Position numbers and translations under genes: made by a program
Notes under the pieces: generated by a model
Databases searched by the model: none
Told to the model about the DNA's origin: nothing
What the model saw: only the letters and a program-made list of their open reading frames with translations
In this document: piece after piece, positions 24,924 to 31,996 of the stretch
Numbering within the stretch: position 1 is the stretch's first letter
Layout of the letters: every line of letters starts with the position of its first letter
From: Fusobacterium sp. JB019
GTDB lineage: Bacteria > Fusobacteriota > Fusobacteriia > Fusobacteriales > Fusobacteriaceae
NCBI GenBank assembly: GCA_030673965.1
Contig: JAUTCN010000006.1
Span: forward strand, 1-64,000
Reading direction: 5' to 3'
DNA length: 64,000 bases

Positions 24924-25379
24924 ATGATAAAAGAAATTGCCCATGTGGGAATTACTGTGAAAAATATAGAAAAATCAATAGATTTTTATAAAAATATTCT
25001 TGGTTTAAAATTTAAAGGAGAGCTTCTTATGGAAGGAGAGGAAACTGATTTATTATTTAATAAAAAAAATAGTAAAGTAAGGGTAGCTTATTTAAATGGA
25101 AGTGATAATTTATCTTGTCCTCCAATAGAATTAATAGAATTTCTGTCAAATGATTATGAGAAAAATGATATTGATTTGCATAGAGGTTCCATATCAGAAA
25201 TTTGTTTTTATGTTGATGATATTGATAAAGTTTATATGGAGTTATTAGATAAAGGAGTAGAGTTTATTTCATCTCCTCAAATGTTTGATTTTTCAAAACA
25301 TGGATTTGGGAAAAGTAAGGCAGTTTATTTTAAAGATATAGATGGTATTATTTTAGAATTAATGGAAGTTATAGAATAA
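24924..25379 (+). CDS. VOC-superfamily (glyoxalase-like) metalloprotein
   Basis: A 151-residue protein with two beta-alpha-beta-beta-beta halves of the vicinal oxygen chelate fold: IAHVGITVKNIEKSIDFYKNI at the start and ISEICFYVDDIDKVYMELLD in the middle, ending with YFKDIDGIILELME. Candidate metal ligands are H7, a Glu near 71 (IELIEF), H95-type residues and E147. Possible roles are lactoylglutathione lyase-like, epimerase-like or resistance functions; the substrate cannot be read. RBS AAGGAGG precedes the ATG. Confidence 0.82.
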   Translation: MIKEIAHVGITVKNIEKSIDFYKNILGLKFKGELLMEGEETDLLFNKKNSKVRVAYLNGSDNLSCPPIELIEFLSNDYEKNDIDLHRGSISEICFYVDDIDKVYMELLDKGVEFISSPQMFDFSKHGFGKSKAVYFKDIDGIILELMEVIE

Positions 25380-25404
25380 AAAAAAGCTCCTGATTTCAGG
25401 AGCT
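25378..25404 (-). terminator. Terminator of the fructose operon
   Basis: On the minus strand AGCTCCTG (25404-25397) pairs with CAGGAGCT (25392-25385) around a 4-base loop and is followed by a run of eight T (25385-25378). It ends fruR-fruK-fruA. It directly abuts the stop codon of the convergent VOC gene. Confidence 0.85.
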
Positions 25405-25424
25405 CTCATATTATAAAAAGTATT

Positions 25425-27260
25425 TTATTTGGCAGGTTTTAAGAATCCAATTAAAGCAGCTGTTATAAATGATCCAACAAGGACAGCAACAACATACATA
25501 ATAGGATTAGTCATAACTGGTATAACAAATATTCCACCATGAGGAGCAGGAAGTTGAACTTTAGCAAACATAGATATTCCACCTGCAATAGCAGAACCAA
25601 TTATACAAGAAGGTATAACTCTAGCAGGGTCAGCAGCAGCAAATGGTATTGCTCCTTCTGTTATAAATGAAGCTCCCATAATATAACAAGTCTTACCAGC
25701 ATCTTTTTCTTCTTTAGTAAATTTATTTTTAAATACAGTAGTTGCAATTGCAATTCCTAAAGGGGGAACCATTCCACCAGCCATAACAGCAGCATGAGGA
25801 TAGAAGTTTCCAGCAGAAATCATAGCAATACCAAATGTAAATGCAGCTTTATTTATAGGTCCACCCATATCAACAGCCATCATTCCAGCAAGTACAACTC
25901 CAAGTAAAACTAAATTTCCAGTTCCCATAGATTCAAGCATTGAAGTCATTCCAGAGTTAAGAGCAGCTACAGGTCCAAGGATTACTTTATACATAACAGT
26001 ACCTGTAATGAAAATTCCAAATAAAGGATAAAGTAATACAGGTTTAATTCCTTCTAAACTTTCAGGTAATTTAGCAAAAACTTTCTTAAGTAAAATTATA
26101 GAATAACCACCAAGGAAACCACCAATTAGAGCTCCAAGGAAACCAGCACCATTATTAGCAGAAATAAGTCCAGCAACCATTGCAGGAGCAAAACCAGGTC
26201 TGTCAGCAATACTCATTCCAATAAATCCAGCCATAACAGGAATCATTAGGAAGAATCCATTTCCTCCACCAATATCCATAAGAAGTTTTGCAAATGGATG
26301 GAAACTAGGATCATTAGGATCAAAGGCTTTAATTCCAAACATAAATGAAATTGCAATTAATATACCTCCACCAACAACAAATGGTAACATATTAGAAACA
26401 CCTGACATTAGATGTTTATAGAATCCAGTTTTTTCTTTTTTAGTAGGAGCTTTAGTTTCATCAGCTGTGTATATTGGAGCTGAGTTATTTGTTGCTTCAT
26501 TTATTAATTTTTCAGGATTTTTAATTCCTTCTTTTACAGGAACTATAACTACATGTTTTCCATTAAATCTAGTCATTTCAACATTTTTATCAGCAGCTAC
26601 AATAATTCCCTTAGCATTTTTAATTTCATCAGTTGTAAGTTCATTTTTTACACCAGTAGAACCATTAGTTTCTACTTTTATTTTTATTCCAAGTTCACTA
26701 GCTTTTTTTCTTAAAGCATCAGCAGCCATATATGTATGGGCAATACCTGTAGGACAAGCTGTAACTCCTAATACATCAAAATCTTTGTCATTATTTTCTG
26801 CTGTTTCTTTTTTTTCAGTTTTAAGAAGAATATCTATAATTTCTTCCTTTGAAGTAGCCTTTAATATTCCTTCTCTAACCTCATCTTCTAAAAGAGAAGT
26901 TGTAAGTTGTGAAAGAACTTCTATATGAGAATCTGTAGCAGATTCAGGAGCAGCAATCATAAAAAATATTTTAGAAGGCTCATTATCTAGAGAATCATAA
27001 TCAATTCCTTCTTTAGATATTCCAATTGCAACAGTTGGAACTTTTACAGCTGCAGTTTTAGCATGGGGAATAGCAATTCCTTCTTCTAAACCAGTAGAAC
27101 TTTGTTTTTCTCTTTTAAGTATTTCTTTTTTATAATCCTCACGATCATTTAATTTACCATTTTCAAAAAGCATATCAACTAATTCATCAATAACAGCATC
27201 TTTATTTTTAGCTAAAAGATTTAAGTTGATACATTCCTTTGTAATCATAGACTTTAACAT
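25425..27260 (-). CDS. fruA: PTS fructose transporter, EIIA-EIIB-EIIC fusion
   Basis: A 611-residue fusion. EIIA (about 1-148) has the phospho-histidine H66 in GIAIPHAKT. EIIB (about 160-260) has the phospho-cysteine C168 in GVTACPTGIAHTYMAADAL. EIIC (about 280-611) is a multi-pass membrane channel with the FVVGGGILIAISFMFG and EGAIPFAAADPARVIP segments. It takes up fructose as fructose-1-phosphate. It follows fruK by 25 bases, in the order fruR-fruK-fruA typical of fructose operons. Confidence 0.95.
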   Translation of the reverse strand: MLKSMITKECINLNLLAKNKDAVIDELVDMLFENGKLNDREDYKKEILKREKQSSTGLEEGIAIPHAKTAAVKVPTVAIGISKEGIDYDSLDNEPSKIFFMIAAPESATDSHIEVLSQLTTSLLEDEVREGILKATSKEEIIDILLKTEKKETAENNDKDFDVLGVTACPTGIAHTYMAADALRKKASELGIKIKVETNGSTGVKNELTTDEIKNAKGIIVAADKNVEMTRFNGKHVVIVPVKEGIKNPEKLINEATNNSAPIYTADETKAPTKKEKTGFYKHLMSGVSNMLPFVVGGGILIAISFMFGIKAFDPNDPSFHPFAKLLMDIGGGNGFFLMIPVMAGFIGMSIADRPGFAPAMVAGLISANNGAGFLGALIGGFLGGYSIILLKKVFAKLPESLEGIKPVLLYPLFGIFITGTVMYKVILGPVAALNSGMTSMLESMGTGNLVLLGVVLAGMMAVDMGGPINKAAFTFGIAMISAGNFYPHAAVMAGGMVPPLGIAIATTVFKNKFTKEEKDAGKTCYIMGASFITEGAIPFAAADPARVIPSCIIGSAIAGGISMFAKVQLPAPHGGIFVIPVMTNPIMYVVAVLVGSFITAALIGFLKPAK

Positions 27261-27285
27261 TTTATACCTCCTAATTATATTTAAT

Positions 27286-28197
27286 TTAAATTTTATGAAT
27301 CTCTATATCAGTTAATAAATTATTCATATCTTCAAAAGTAGTAAGCCCCTTTGAAAAAGCAGTTGAACTTCCAGATGCAATTGCGTATCTATATGCTTCA
27401 ACTATATCTTTATTCAAATAAAGACCATATAATAAACCAGAAACCATTGAATCTCCAGCTCCAACAGAACTTATAAGTTTTCCTTGAGGTACTCCCCCTT
27501 TATAGATTCCCTTTTCAGAAATTAAGATGGAACCTTCTTTTCCAAGGGAAATAATAACATTTTCAGCTCCAAGAGTTCTTAATTTTTTACCAGCTTCTAT
27601 AAGTTCTTTTTCATTTTGATATTTTTCATTAAAAAATTCTTCAATCTCATCTTTATTAGGTTTTACAAGAAAAACCTTTTCACATAGGGAAAACTGTAGT
27701 GGCTTTCCTCTAGTATCAAGAATAACTTTTACATTTTCAGGTAAAATATCAATGATTTTTTTATAAATATTTTTATTTAATGAAGTAGGAACGCTTCCTG
27801 ATAATACTAAAATATCATTTTCCTGAATACATTCAATTGTTTTTAAGAATTGTTCATATTCTAGAGTAGATATATTAGGGGACATCCCTGCAATTTCACT
27901 TTCAGATTTTTGTGTTTTCATTTTAATATTTATTCTAGTATTTTCCTTTATATCTATAAATTTTTCAATTATTTCGTAATTAGAAACATTTTTTTTAATA
28001 TATGCTCCAGTAAAACCTCCTACAAAACCAAGGGCAGTGCTAGGAACACCAAAGTTTTTTAAAACCTTTGATACATTTATTCCTTTTCCTCCAGGAAGAG
28101 TGTATCCATTTTTTAAAGAATTAAGATTACCTTCTATAAATTCATTCATTTCTAAATAATAATCTATAGCTGGATTTAAAGTAACTGTATAAATCAT
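27286..28197 (-). CDS. fruK: 1-phosphofructokinase
   Basis: A 303-residue PfkB-family sugar kinase. It opens with MIYTVTLNPAIDYYLE and GGKGINVSKVLKNFG, and the PfkB anion-hole and catalytic motif is SSVGAGDSMVSGLLYG with the catalytic Asp. It turns the PTS product fructose-1-phosphate into fructose-1,6-bisphosphate. It lies between the regulator gene (12 bases) and the transporter gene. Confidence 0.95.
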   Translation of the reverse strand: MIYTVTLNPAIDYYLEMNEFIEGNLNSLKNGYTLPGGKGINVSKVLKNFGVPSTALGFVGGFTGAYIKKNVSNYEIIEKFIDIKENTRINIKMKTQKSESEIAGMSPNISTLEYEQFLKTIECIQENDILVLSGSVPTSLNKNIYKKIIDILPENVKVILDTRGKPLQFSLCEKVFLVKPNKDEIEEFFNEKYQNEKELIEAGKKLRTLGAENVIISLGKEGSILISEKGIYKGGVPQGKLISSVGAGDSMVSGLLYGLYLNKDIVEAYRYAIASGSSTAFSKGLTTFEDMNNLLTDIEIHKI

Positions 28198-28209
28198 AAA
28201 TTGCCTCCA

Positions 28210-28941
28210 TTATTTTTTTGCCTTATCTATTGCCTTTGTAATTTCCTTTGGTAAATCAGTATCAGAAATTAGATCACCATCATTTAATGATGCAAAATTA
28301 AAGAAACTCTTAGTTTTAAATTTTGTATGATCACATAGGAAATATATCCGCTTTCCTCTTTTAATTGCTTCAGATTTAACTAAAACTTCCTCTTCATCAG
28401 GTGTAGAATATCCTTCAGTATTAACTCCATTAGCTCCAATAAATACAACATCAAAGTTGTATGTTTTAAGAGAATTCATAGCAGAAAAACCAACTAAGGC
28501 TCCAGTTTTTTTCTTAAGTTTTCCTCCAAGTAAATAAACTTCTTTATTTATAGCAGTAAGTTCATTTATGTGTGAATAACCATTTGTGACTATTTTTATA
28601 TTTGGAATATCTTTTAAATATTTGATTAATGCAAAGGTAGTTGTACCAGCATCTAAAAATATAGTATCCCCTTCATGAATGAATTTGATTGATTTTTTGG
28701 CGATGATATCTTTTTCCTTGTTGAAGACTAATTTTTTAAAACCAATGTCTTCTTCTTTAGTTTCAACTAAAACAGCTCCACCATGGATTCTTTTGATTTT
28801 CCCCTTATCTTCTAAAAAATTTAAATCTCTTCTAGCAGTAGCTTCAGAAATCTTAAGCTTTTCAACTATGTCGTGAACTTTTATGTTTTGTTTTTCTTCT
28901 ATAAGTTTCAAAATCAGATTATATCTTTCAACTGTTAACAT
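28210..28941 (-). CDS. fruR: DeoR-family regulator of the fructose operon
   Basis: A 243-residue DeoR-type repressor. The N-terminal winged helix reads IKVHDIVEKLKISEATARRD, followed by GKIKRIHGGAVL; the C-terminal sugar-phosphate sensor domain has FLDAGTTTFALIKYL and VFIGANGVNTEGYSTPDEEE. The effector is probably fructose-1-phosphate. As the first gene of the operon it should repress itself and fruK-fruA. Confidence 0.92.
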   Translation of the reverse strand: MLTVERYNLILKLIEEKQNIKVHDIVEKLKISEATARRDLNFLEDKGKIKRIHGGAVLVETKEEDIGFKKLVFNKEKDIIAKKSIKFIHEGDTIFLDAGTTTFALIKYLKDIPNIKIVTNGYSHINELTAINKEVYLLGGKLKKKTGALVGFSAMNSLKTYNFDVVFIGANGVNTEGYSTPDEEEVLVKSEAIKRGKRIYFLCDHTKFKTKSFFNFASLNDGDLISDTDLPKEITKAIDKAKK

Positions 28942-28967
28942 TTAATCACCTCTTTCATTATATTTTA

Positions 28968-28996
28968 ATAATAGCACATGAAATAAAAAAAATCAA
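28968..28996 (-). promoter_or_regulatory. Promoter of the fructose operon
   Basis: Minus strand: TTGATT (28996-28991), 17-base spacer, TATTAT (28973-28968) with a TGC extension. The -35 box is one of three TTGATT copies described separately. Confidence 0.75.
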
Positions 28997-29010
28997 TCAA
29001 AAATAATCAA
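28991..29010 (-). promoter_or_regulatory. Three TTGATT repeats, probable FruR operator
   Basis: Minus strand TTGATT occurs at 29010-29005, 29000-28995 and 28996-28991, the last being the -35 element. Repeated short elements over the -35 region are common for DeoR-family operators. Binding by FruR here would block RNA polymerase. Confidence 0.5.
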
Positions 29011-29053
29011 TTTCTTTCAAAAATGCGGATTTTTGGGCTTTTACTGGAAAAAG

Positions 29054-29082
29054 AAAAATTCCAGGGATTTCCTGGAATTTTT
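29054..29082 (-). terminator. Terminator of the kinase-like gene
   Basis: Minus strand AAAAATTCCAGG pairs perfectly with CCTGGAATTTTT around a 5-base loop; the T-run is the end of the stem and continues as TTTTTC. It lies directly after the gene at 29086-29799. Confidence 0.8.
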
Positions 29083-29085
29083 GTA

Positions 29086-29799
29086 TTAAGATATTCTTTT
29101 TCTTACTTTTCTTATTAACTTTTGAATGGGATAACCTTTTAAAATCCATATTTTCCTGATTCTATTAAAATTTTCTAAGAATTTTTTTCTACCTTCATCT
29201 AATTCTTCCACACATCTTTTTTGCCAAGCTTTACATACTCCTGATAAATCTGAATCAAATAATATTTTTCTTAAAAATCTAGGTAAAAACTTAATTTTAA
29301 TAGCTGATTGAAAATCTATTATATAAGGATATCCATCCTTTCCCATAATTATATTTCCTAAATTCCTTAAATCTAAATGTACAATATCTTTATCTTGTAT
29401 TTTTTTAATGTTTTTTTCTAAAGTTATAAAGAACTCTTTTCCTATAATATTTCCGTGGATACCTTTTAAAGCTGTTCCTTCTATATAATTAAAGCTAAGT
29501 GTATAAGGAGATATTATATTTACTCCCCCTGCAACTGACTTGTTATTTTTAAGTTCCATCATTTTATTAGCTTCATTTTTTATAAATAATCTTCCCACTG
29601 TATTTTTTATTATAAATGGTGATTCTGAAAAATCTTTTATAGTAAGATCCCTCATATCATCTTTATATCTAAAAACTGTAGCATTAGCTATTCTTCCATA
29701 ATTTAATACTTCAATCCCTTCTTTAGAAATCTTTCCATAAGTTCTTTCAAGCATTTTTAAAACATTAATCTTTTCTCTTTTTAAATTTTTTTCTAACAT
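29086..29799 (-). CDS. Kinase-fold protein (LPS kinase/WaaP-like)
   Basis: A 237-residue protein with a protein-kinase-like catalytic core: HLDLRN (His141, Asp143, Asn146) as catalytic loop and IIDFQ with Asp162 in place of the DFG aspartate. It resembles small LPS-core heptose kinases and related kinases; the basic C-terminus (FLPRFLRKILF and KLIRKVRKRIS) suggests membrane association. The substrate is unknown. I chose ATG 29799 (8 bases after GGAGAGG); an upstream TTG is possible. Its promoter region carries a TetR-type palindrome. It stands alone between two terminators. Confidence 0.65.
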   Translation of the reverse strand: MLEKNLKREKINVLKMLERTYGKISKEGIEVLNYGRIANATVFRYKDDMRDLTIKDFSESPFIIKNTVGRLFIKNEANKMMELKNNKSVAGGVNIISPYTLSFNYIEGTALKGIHGNIIGKEFFITLEKNIKKIQDKDIVHLDLRNLGNIIMGKDGYPYIIDFQSAIKIKFLPRFLRKILFDSDLSGVCKAWQKRCVEELDEGRKKFLENFNRIRKIWILKGYPIQKLIRKVRKRIS

Positions 29800-29821
29800 A
29801 TAAATCCTCTCCAATAAAAAT

Positions 29822-29835
29822 TGACCGTGCGGTCA
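29822..29835. promoter_or_regulatory. TetR-type palindromic operator
   Basis: TGACCGTGCGGTCA: 6-base perfect arms around TG, the TGACCGnnCGGTCA pattern seen for TetR/AcrR-family operators. It lies between the -10 box (29853-29858) and the ribosome binding site of the kinase-like gene on the minus strand. It is much richer in G+C than its surroundings. No TetR gene is present in the window. Confidence 0.65.
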
Positions 29836-29852
29836 TTGTTTTCCCCGAGGAT

Positions 29853-29861
29853 ATTATAACA
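29853..29861 (-). promoter_or_regulatory. Extended -10 promoter of the kinase-like gene
   Basis: Minus strand TGTTATAAT with TATAAT at 29858-29853 and a TGn extension; no good -35. The start would lie about 10 bases ahead of the TGACCGTGCGGTCA palindrome. Confidence 0.6.
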
Positions 29862-29873
29862 TATTTTCACAAA

Positions 29874-29903
29874 AGAAAACAGTCTCTTAAAATAGAGACT
29901 GTT
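29874..29903 (-). terminator. Terminator of the DUF1848 gene
   Basis: Minus strand AACAGTCTCT (29903-29894) pairs perfectly with AGAGACTGTT (29887-29878) around 6 bases and runs into TTTTC. The stop codon of the DUF1848 gene lies inside the hairpin. Confidence 0.78.
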
Positions 29904-30834
29904 GTTTTATTGGTTTGATTAATTTTTTTAATTTAGGCATTTGTCTAACATTTATTTTCATATCATCTTTTAATTCTCCAGTAAGTAAAGATGAAAGAGG
30001 ATTATGAAGATTTGATTTAATTCTAACTTGATCATAGTTAAAATTAGCATAGCAATACAAGCAATTATGAAGACATGTGTTGTATTCTCCAATATCTATA
30101 CTTTTAACACAACCACATTCTTCCCGTTGATATGGATCTTTTTCTATATCTATTTCAAAACCTAAAATATCAGAAATTAAATTATTATCAACGCATTTTC
30201 CGTGGGTTATTCCATACTTTTCTAAATTATATTTTTCAGAACAAGTTTCTATTTTAATGTTATATTTTTCAGCTATATTTGAAAAGTTTTCACATATGAA
30301 GTTTATATCTTCTTCACTCATTTTTAATATATGTAAAGATTTTGTGTTTTTTTCAGTTTTTTTATAATAATCAATGAAACTAATAACACATTTTTCTGTA
30401 TATCCCTTTAATTTAGAGCAAAGATTTTCAAACGCCCTAACATGATATTCCTTTGTGTAAGTTTCATTTATAAATATAGGATCATATCTTAAAACAACTC
30501 TATTACTTCCTATTTTATTAGATAACTTTTTAAAAGTTTCTAAAATATTTTTTTTATTTTTTACATTAAGTTCAACATCTTTCCCGTAAGGGGTGATAGT
30601 ATATTGAAAATAATAGTTATAACCACTAAGTTCATCTAGTCTAGAAAGCATAGGAGTAGCATCCTTAGTCCAAAACACAAAACAATCAACAGTATTTGGA
30701 GAAAGAGTTATTCTACTAATTTGTTTGTCATTAAAAGGATTTGGAACATCTACAAATCCTTCTTTTAAACGGTTAAAAAACCAATTGCTATAAAAAGCAG
30801 GAATATCTGTTCTTCTACTAACACTAACAATCAT
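29887..30834 (-). CDS. DUF1848 family protein
   Basis: A 315-residue protein. It opens MIVSVSRRTDIPAFYSNWF, has VFWTKDATPM and VVLRYDPIF in the middle and a Cys-rich end (REECGCVKSIDIGEY, then CLHNCLYCYANF), all features of DUF1848. The family is often called a putative radical SAM or iron-sulfur protein because of the C-terminal CxxxCxxC; its reaction is unknown. I took the ATG at 30834 (9 bases after AAAGGAG); an ATG two codons earlier overlaps the stop of the upstream gene. The two genes are certainly coupled. Confidence 0.85.
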   Translation of the reverse strand: MIVSVSRRTDIPAFYSNWFFNRLKEGFVDVPNPFNDKQISRITLSPNTVDCFVFWTKDATPMLSRLDELSGYNYYFQYTITPYGKDVELNVKNKKNILETFKKLSNKIGSNRVVLRYDPIFINETYTKEYHVRAFENLCSKLKGYTEKCVISFIDYYKKTEKNTKSLHILKMSEEDINFICENFSNIAEKYNIKIETCSEKYNLEKYGITHGKCVDNNLISDILGFEIDIEKDPYQREECGCVKSIDIGEYNTCLHNCLYCYANFNYDQVRIKSNLHNPLSSLLTGELKDDMKINVRQMPKLKKLIKPIKQQSLF

Positions 30835-30839
30835 AATCA

Positions 30840-31730
30840 TTATCTCCTTTCAAAATTAATGATACTAAAACATACTTGAGACATTGTTTTGATAGGTTTT
30901 CTAGAAAAAACATTTTCATGACAGAATTTTTTAAATGGACAAGGATTGTCTTCTAAAAAATCTAAATAATAATCACTTAAAAAATTAGATAAACTACTAG
31001 GATAACCAAATTCAGGTAGTATATCTTCTATTCTATAAGCAAATCCATTTGGTTTCTTATCAAAGGAATAACATTCTGTGAAAGAATCATCTGTTTTATA
31101 ACCTAATTCATTTTGAATTATATTAAAAATCTCAATTCCTCTCCTGGCATCCCTTGTATTTCTAGCCTTTCTTAAGGAAAGGACAATAGTAAGTTTATCA
31201 CTTTTAAAATTAGCATTTCTAAATAAATCTTTTAATTTTTCAAAATCTTCATCAGAAAATTCTCCAACTGATTTTGGGAAAATAATTGTATTATAATCAT
31301 TTTCTTTAAAATCAAAATTAAGGATATCTGAATTGATAACTTTAGCATCATAATCATAATTATCCCAGTAAGACCAATTGATTATATCTACTCCAGTATA
31401 TTTTATATTTAAATTTTGCTCTGATTTTTCATTAGCCAGTTTCATTCCCCAAAAATCTATTCCACATCCACATCCAATGGAAAGAATATTAAAGTCATTT
31501 TTTATAAAATTTCTTTTTATCATTTCATTATATAGGAAGTAATATTCAGTTAAATAAGCTGGAAAATATTTTAAAAGATAATATTGTTGGATAAACTTAT
31601 TTTGATAATCAGGTAGTACTTCACCTTTAAAACCAAAATTCTTTAGTTCACATAAATATTCCTTTTCTTCTAAATTATCTAAAAAATCAAAGAAAATTTC
31701 TTTTAATTTTTCCATTGCAAATAAAATCAT
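30840..31730 (-). CDS. Class I SAM-dependent methyltransferase-like protein
   Basis: A 296-residue protein. The methyltransferase motif I is ILSIGCGCGIDFWGM (about 92-106), followed by YTGVDIINWSYWD and the NSDILNF motif. A C-terminal cysteine pair lies in CPFKKFCHENVF. The substrate is unknown. It is upstream of, and translationally coupled (TAATG overlap) to, the DUF1848 gene. RBS GGAGG stands 4 bases before the ATG. Confidence 0.72.
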   Translation of the reverse strand: MILFAMEKLKEIFFDFLDNLEEKEYLCELKNFGFKGEVLPDYQNKFIQQYYLLKYFPAYLTEYYFLYNEMIKRNFIKNDFNILSIGCGCGIDFWGMKLANEKSEQNLNIKYTGVDIINWSYWDNYDYDAKVINSDILNFDFKENDYNTIIFPKSVGEFSDEDFEKLKDLFRNANFKSDKLTIVLSLRKARNTRDARRGIEIFNIIQNELGYKTDDSFTECYSFDKKPNGFAYRIEDILPEFGYPSSLSNFLSDYYLDFLEDNPCPFKKFCHENVFSRKPIKTMSQVCFSIINFERR

Positions 31731-31762
31731 ATATCCTCCATAAATAAAAAGTGTCCATTTAC

Positions 31763-31771
31763 ATTATACCA
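31763..31771 (-). promoter_or_regulatory. Extended -10 promoter of the methyltransferase-DUF1848 unit
   Basis: Minus strand TGGTATAAT (TATAAT at 31768-31763). A -35 is not evident. Confidence 0.6.
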
Positions 31772-31885
31772 TGAAAGTCTTAAGTTAAGAAATTTTATTT
31801 TTTTATCACGAAAAATATTAAAATTAACACGAAAATAACAAAAAAACACATATTTTTTTCAATAAAAAGCTGTTCCAATAATATC

Positions 31886-31916
31886 AAGTTTTTTTGTATG
31901 ATGTTCAAAAAAACTT
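31886..31916. repeat. Perfect inverted repeat just upstream of the giant operon promoter
   Basis: AAGTTTTTTTG (31886-31896) and CAAAAAAACTT (31906-31916) are perfect 11-base arms around a 9-base gap. The repeat ends 5 bases before the -35 box at 31922. With no T-run after it in either direction it does not look like a terminator; an activator site or cruciform-type control element is more likely. The 190 bases between the divergent genes otherwise hold no frame of interest. Confidence 0.6.
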
Positions 31917-31921
31917 AAAAG

Positions 31922-31950
31922 TTGACAATTAGTACAAATAAGGATAAAAT
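31922..31950 (+). promoter_or_regulatory. Promoter of the giant surface-protein operon
   Basis: TTGACA (31922-31927), 17-base spacer, TAAAAT (31945-31950). Transcription would start near 31957, 40 bases before the barrel gene, whose Shine-Dalgarno is GGGGGGAG. Confidence 0.8.
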
Positions 31951-31996
31951 TGAAATACTGATTTATGTAATTTTTTTCTGGGGGGAGAAAATAAAT

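Noticed and set aside
26467-26928. Open frame of 153 codons opposite fruA
   Set aside because: It lies wholly antisense to the well-conserved EIIA-EIIB part of fruA and has only low-complexity hydrophobic content and no ribosome binding site.
31922-31996. Longer frame of the barrel protein starting at TTG 31922
   Set aside because: The TTG is the first half of the -35 box TTGACA; ATG 31997 has GGGGGGAG and is directly followed by a signal peptide.
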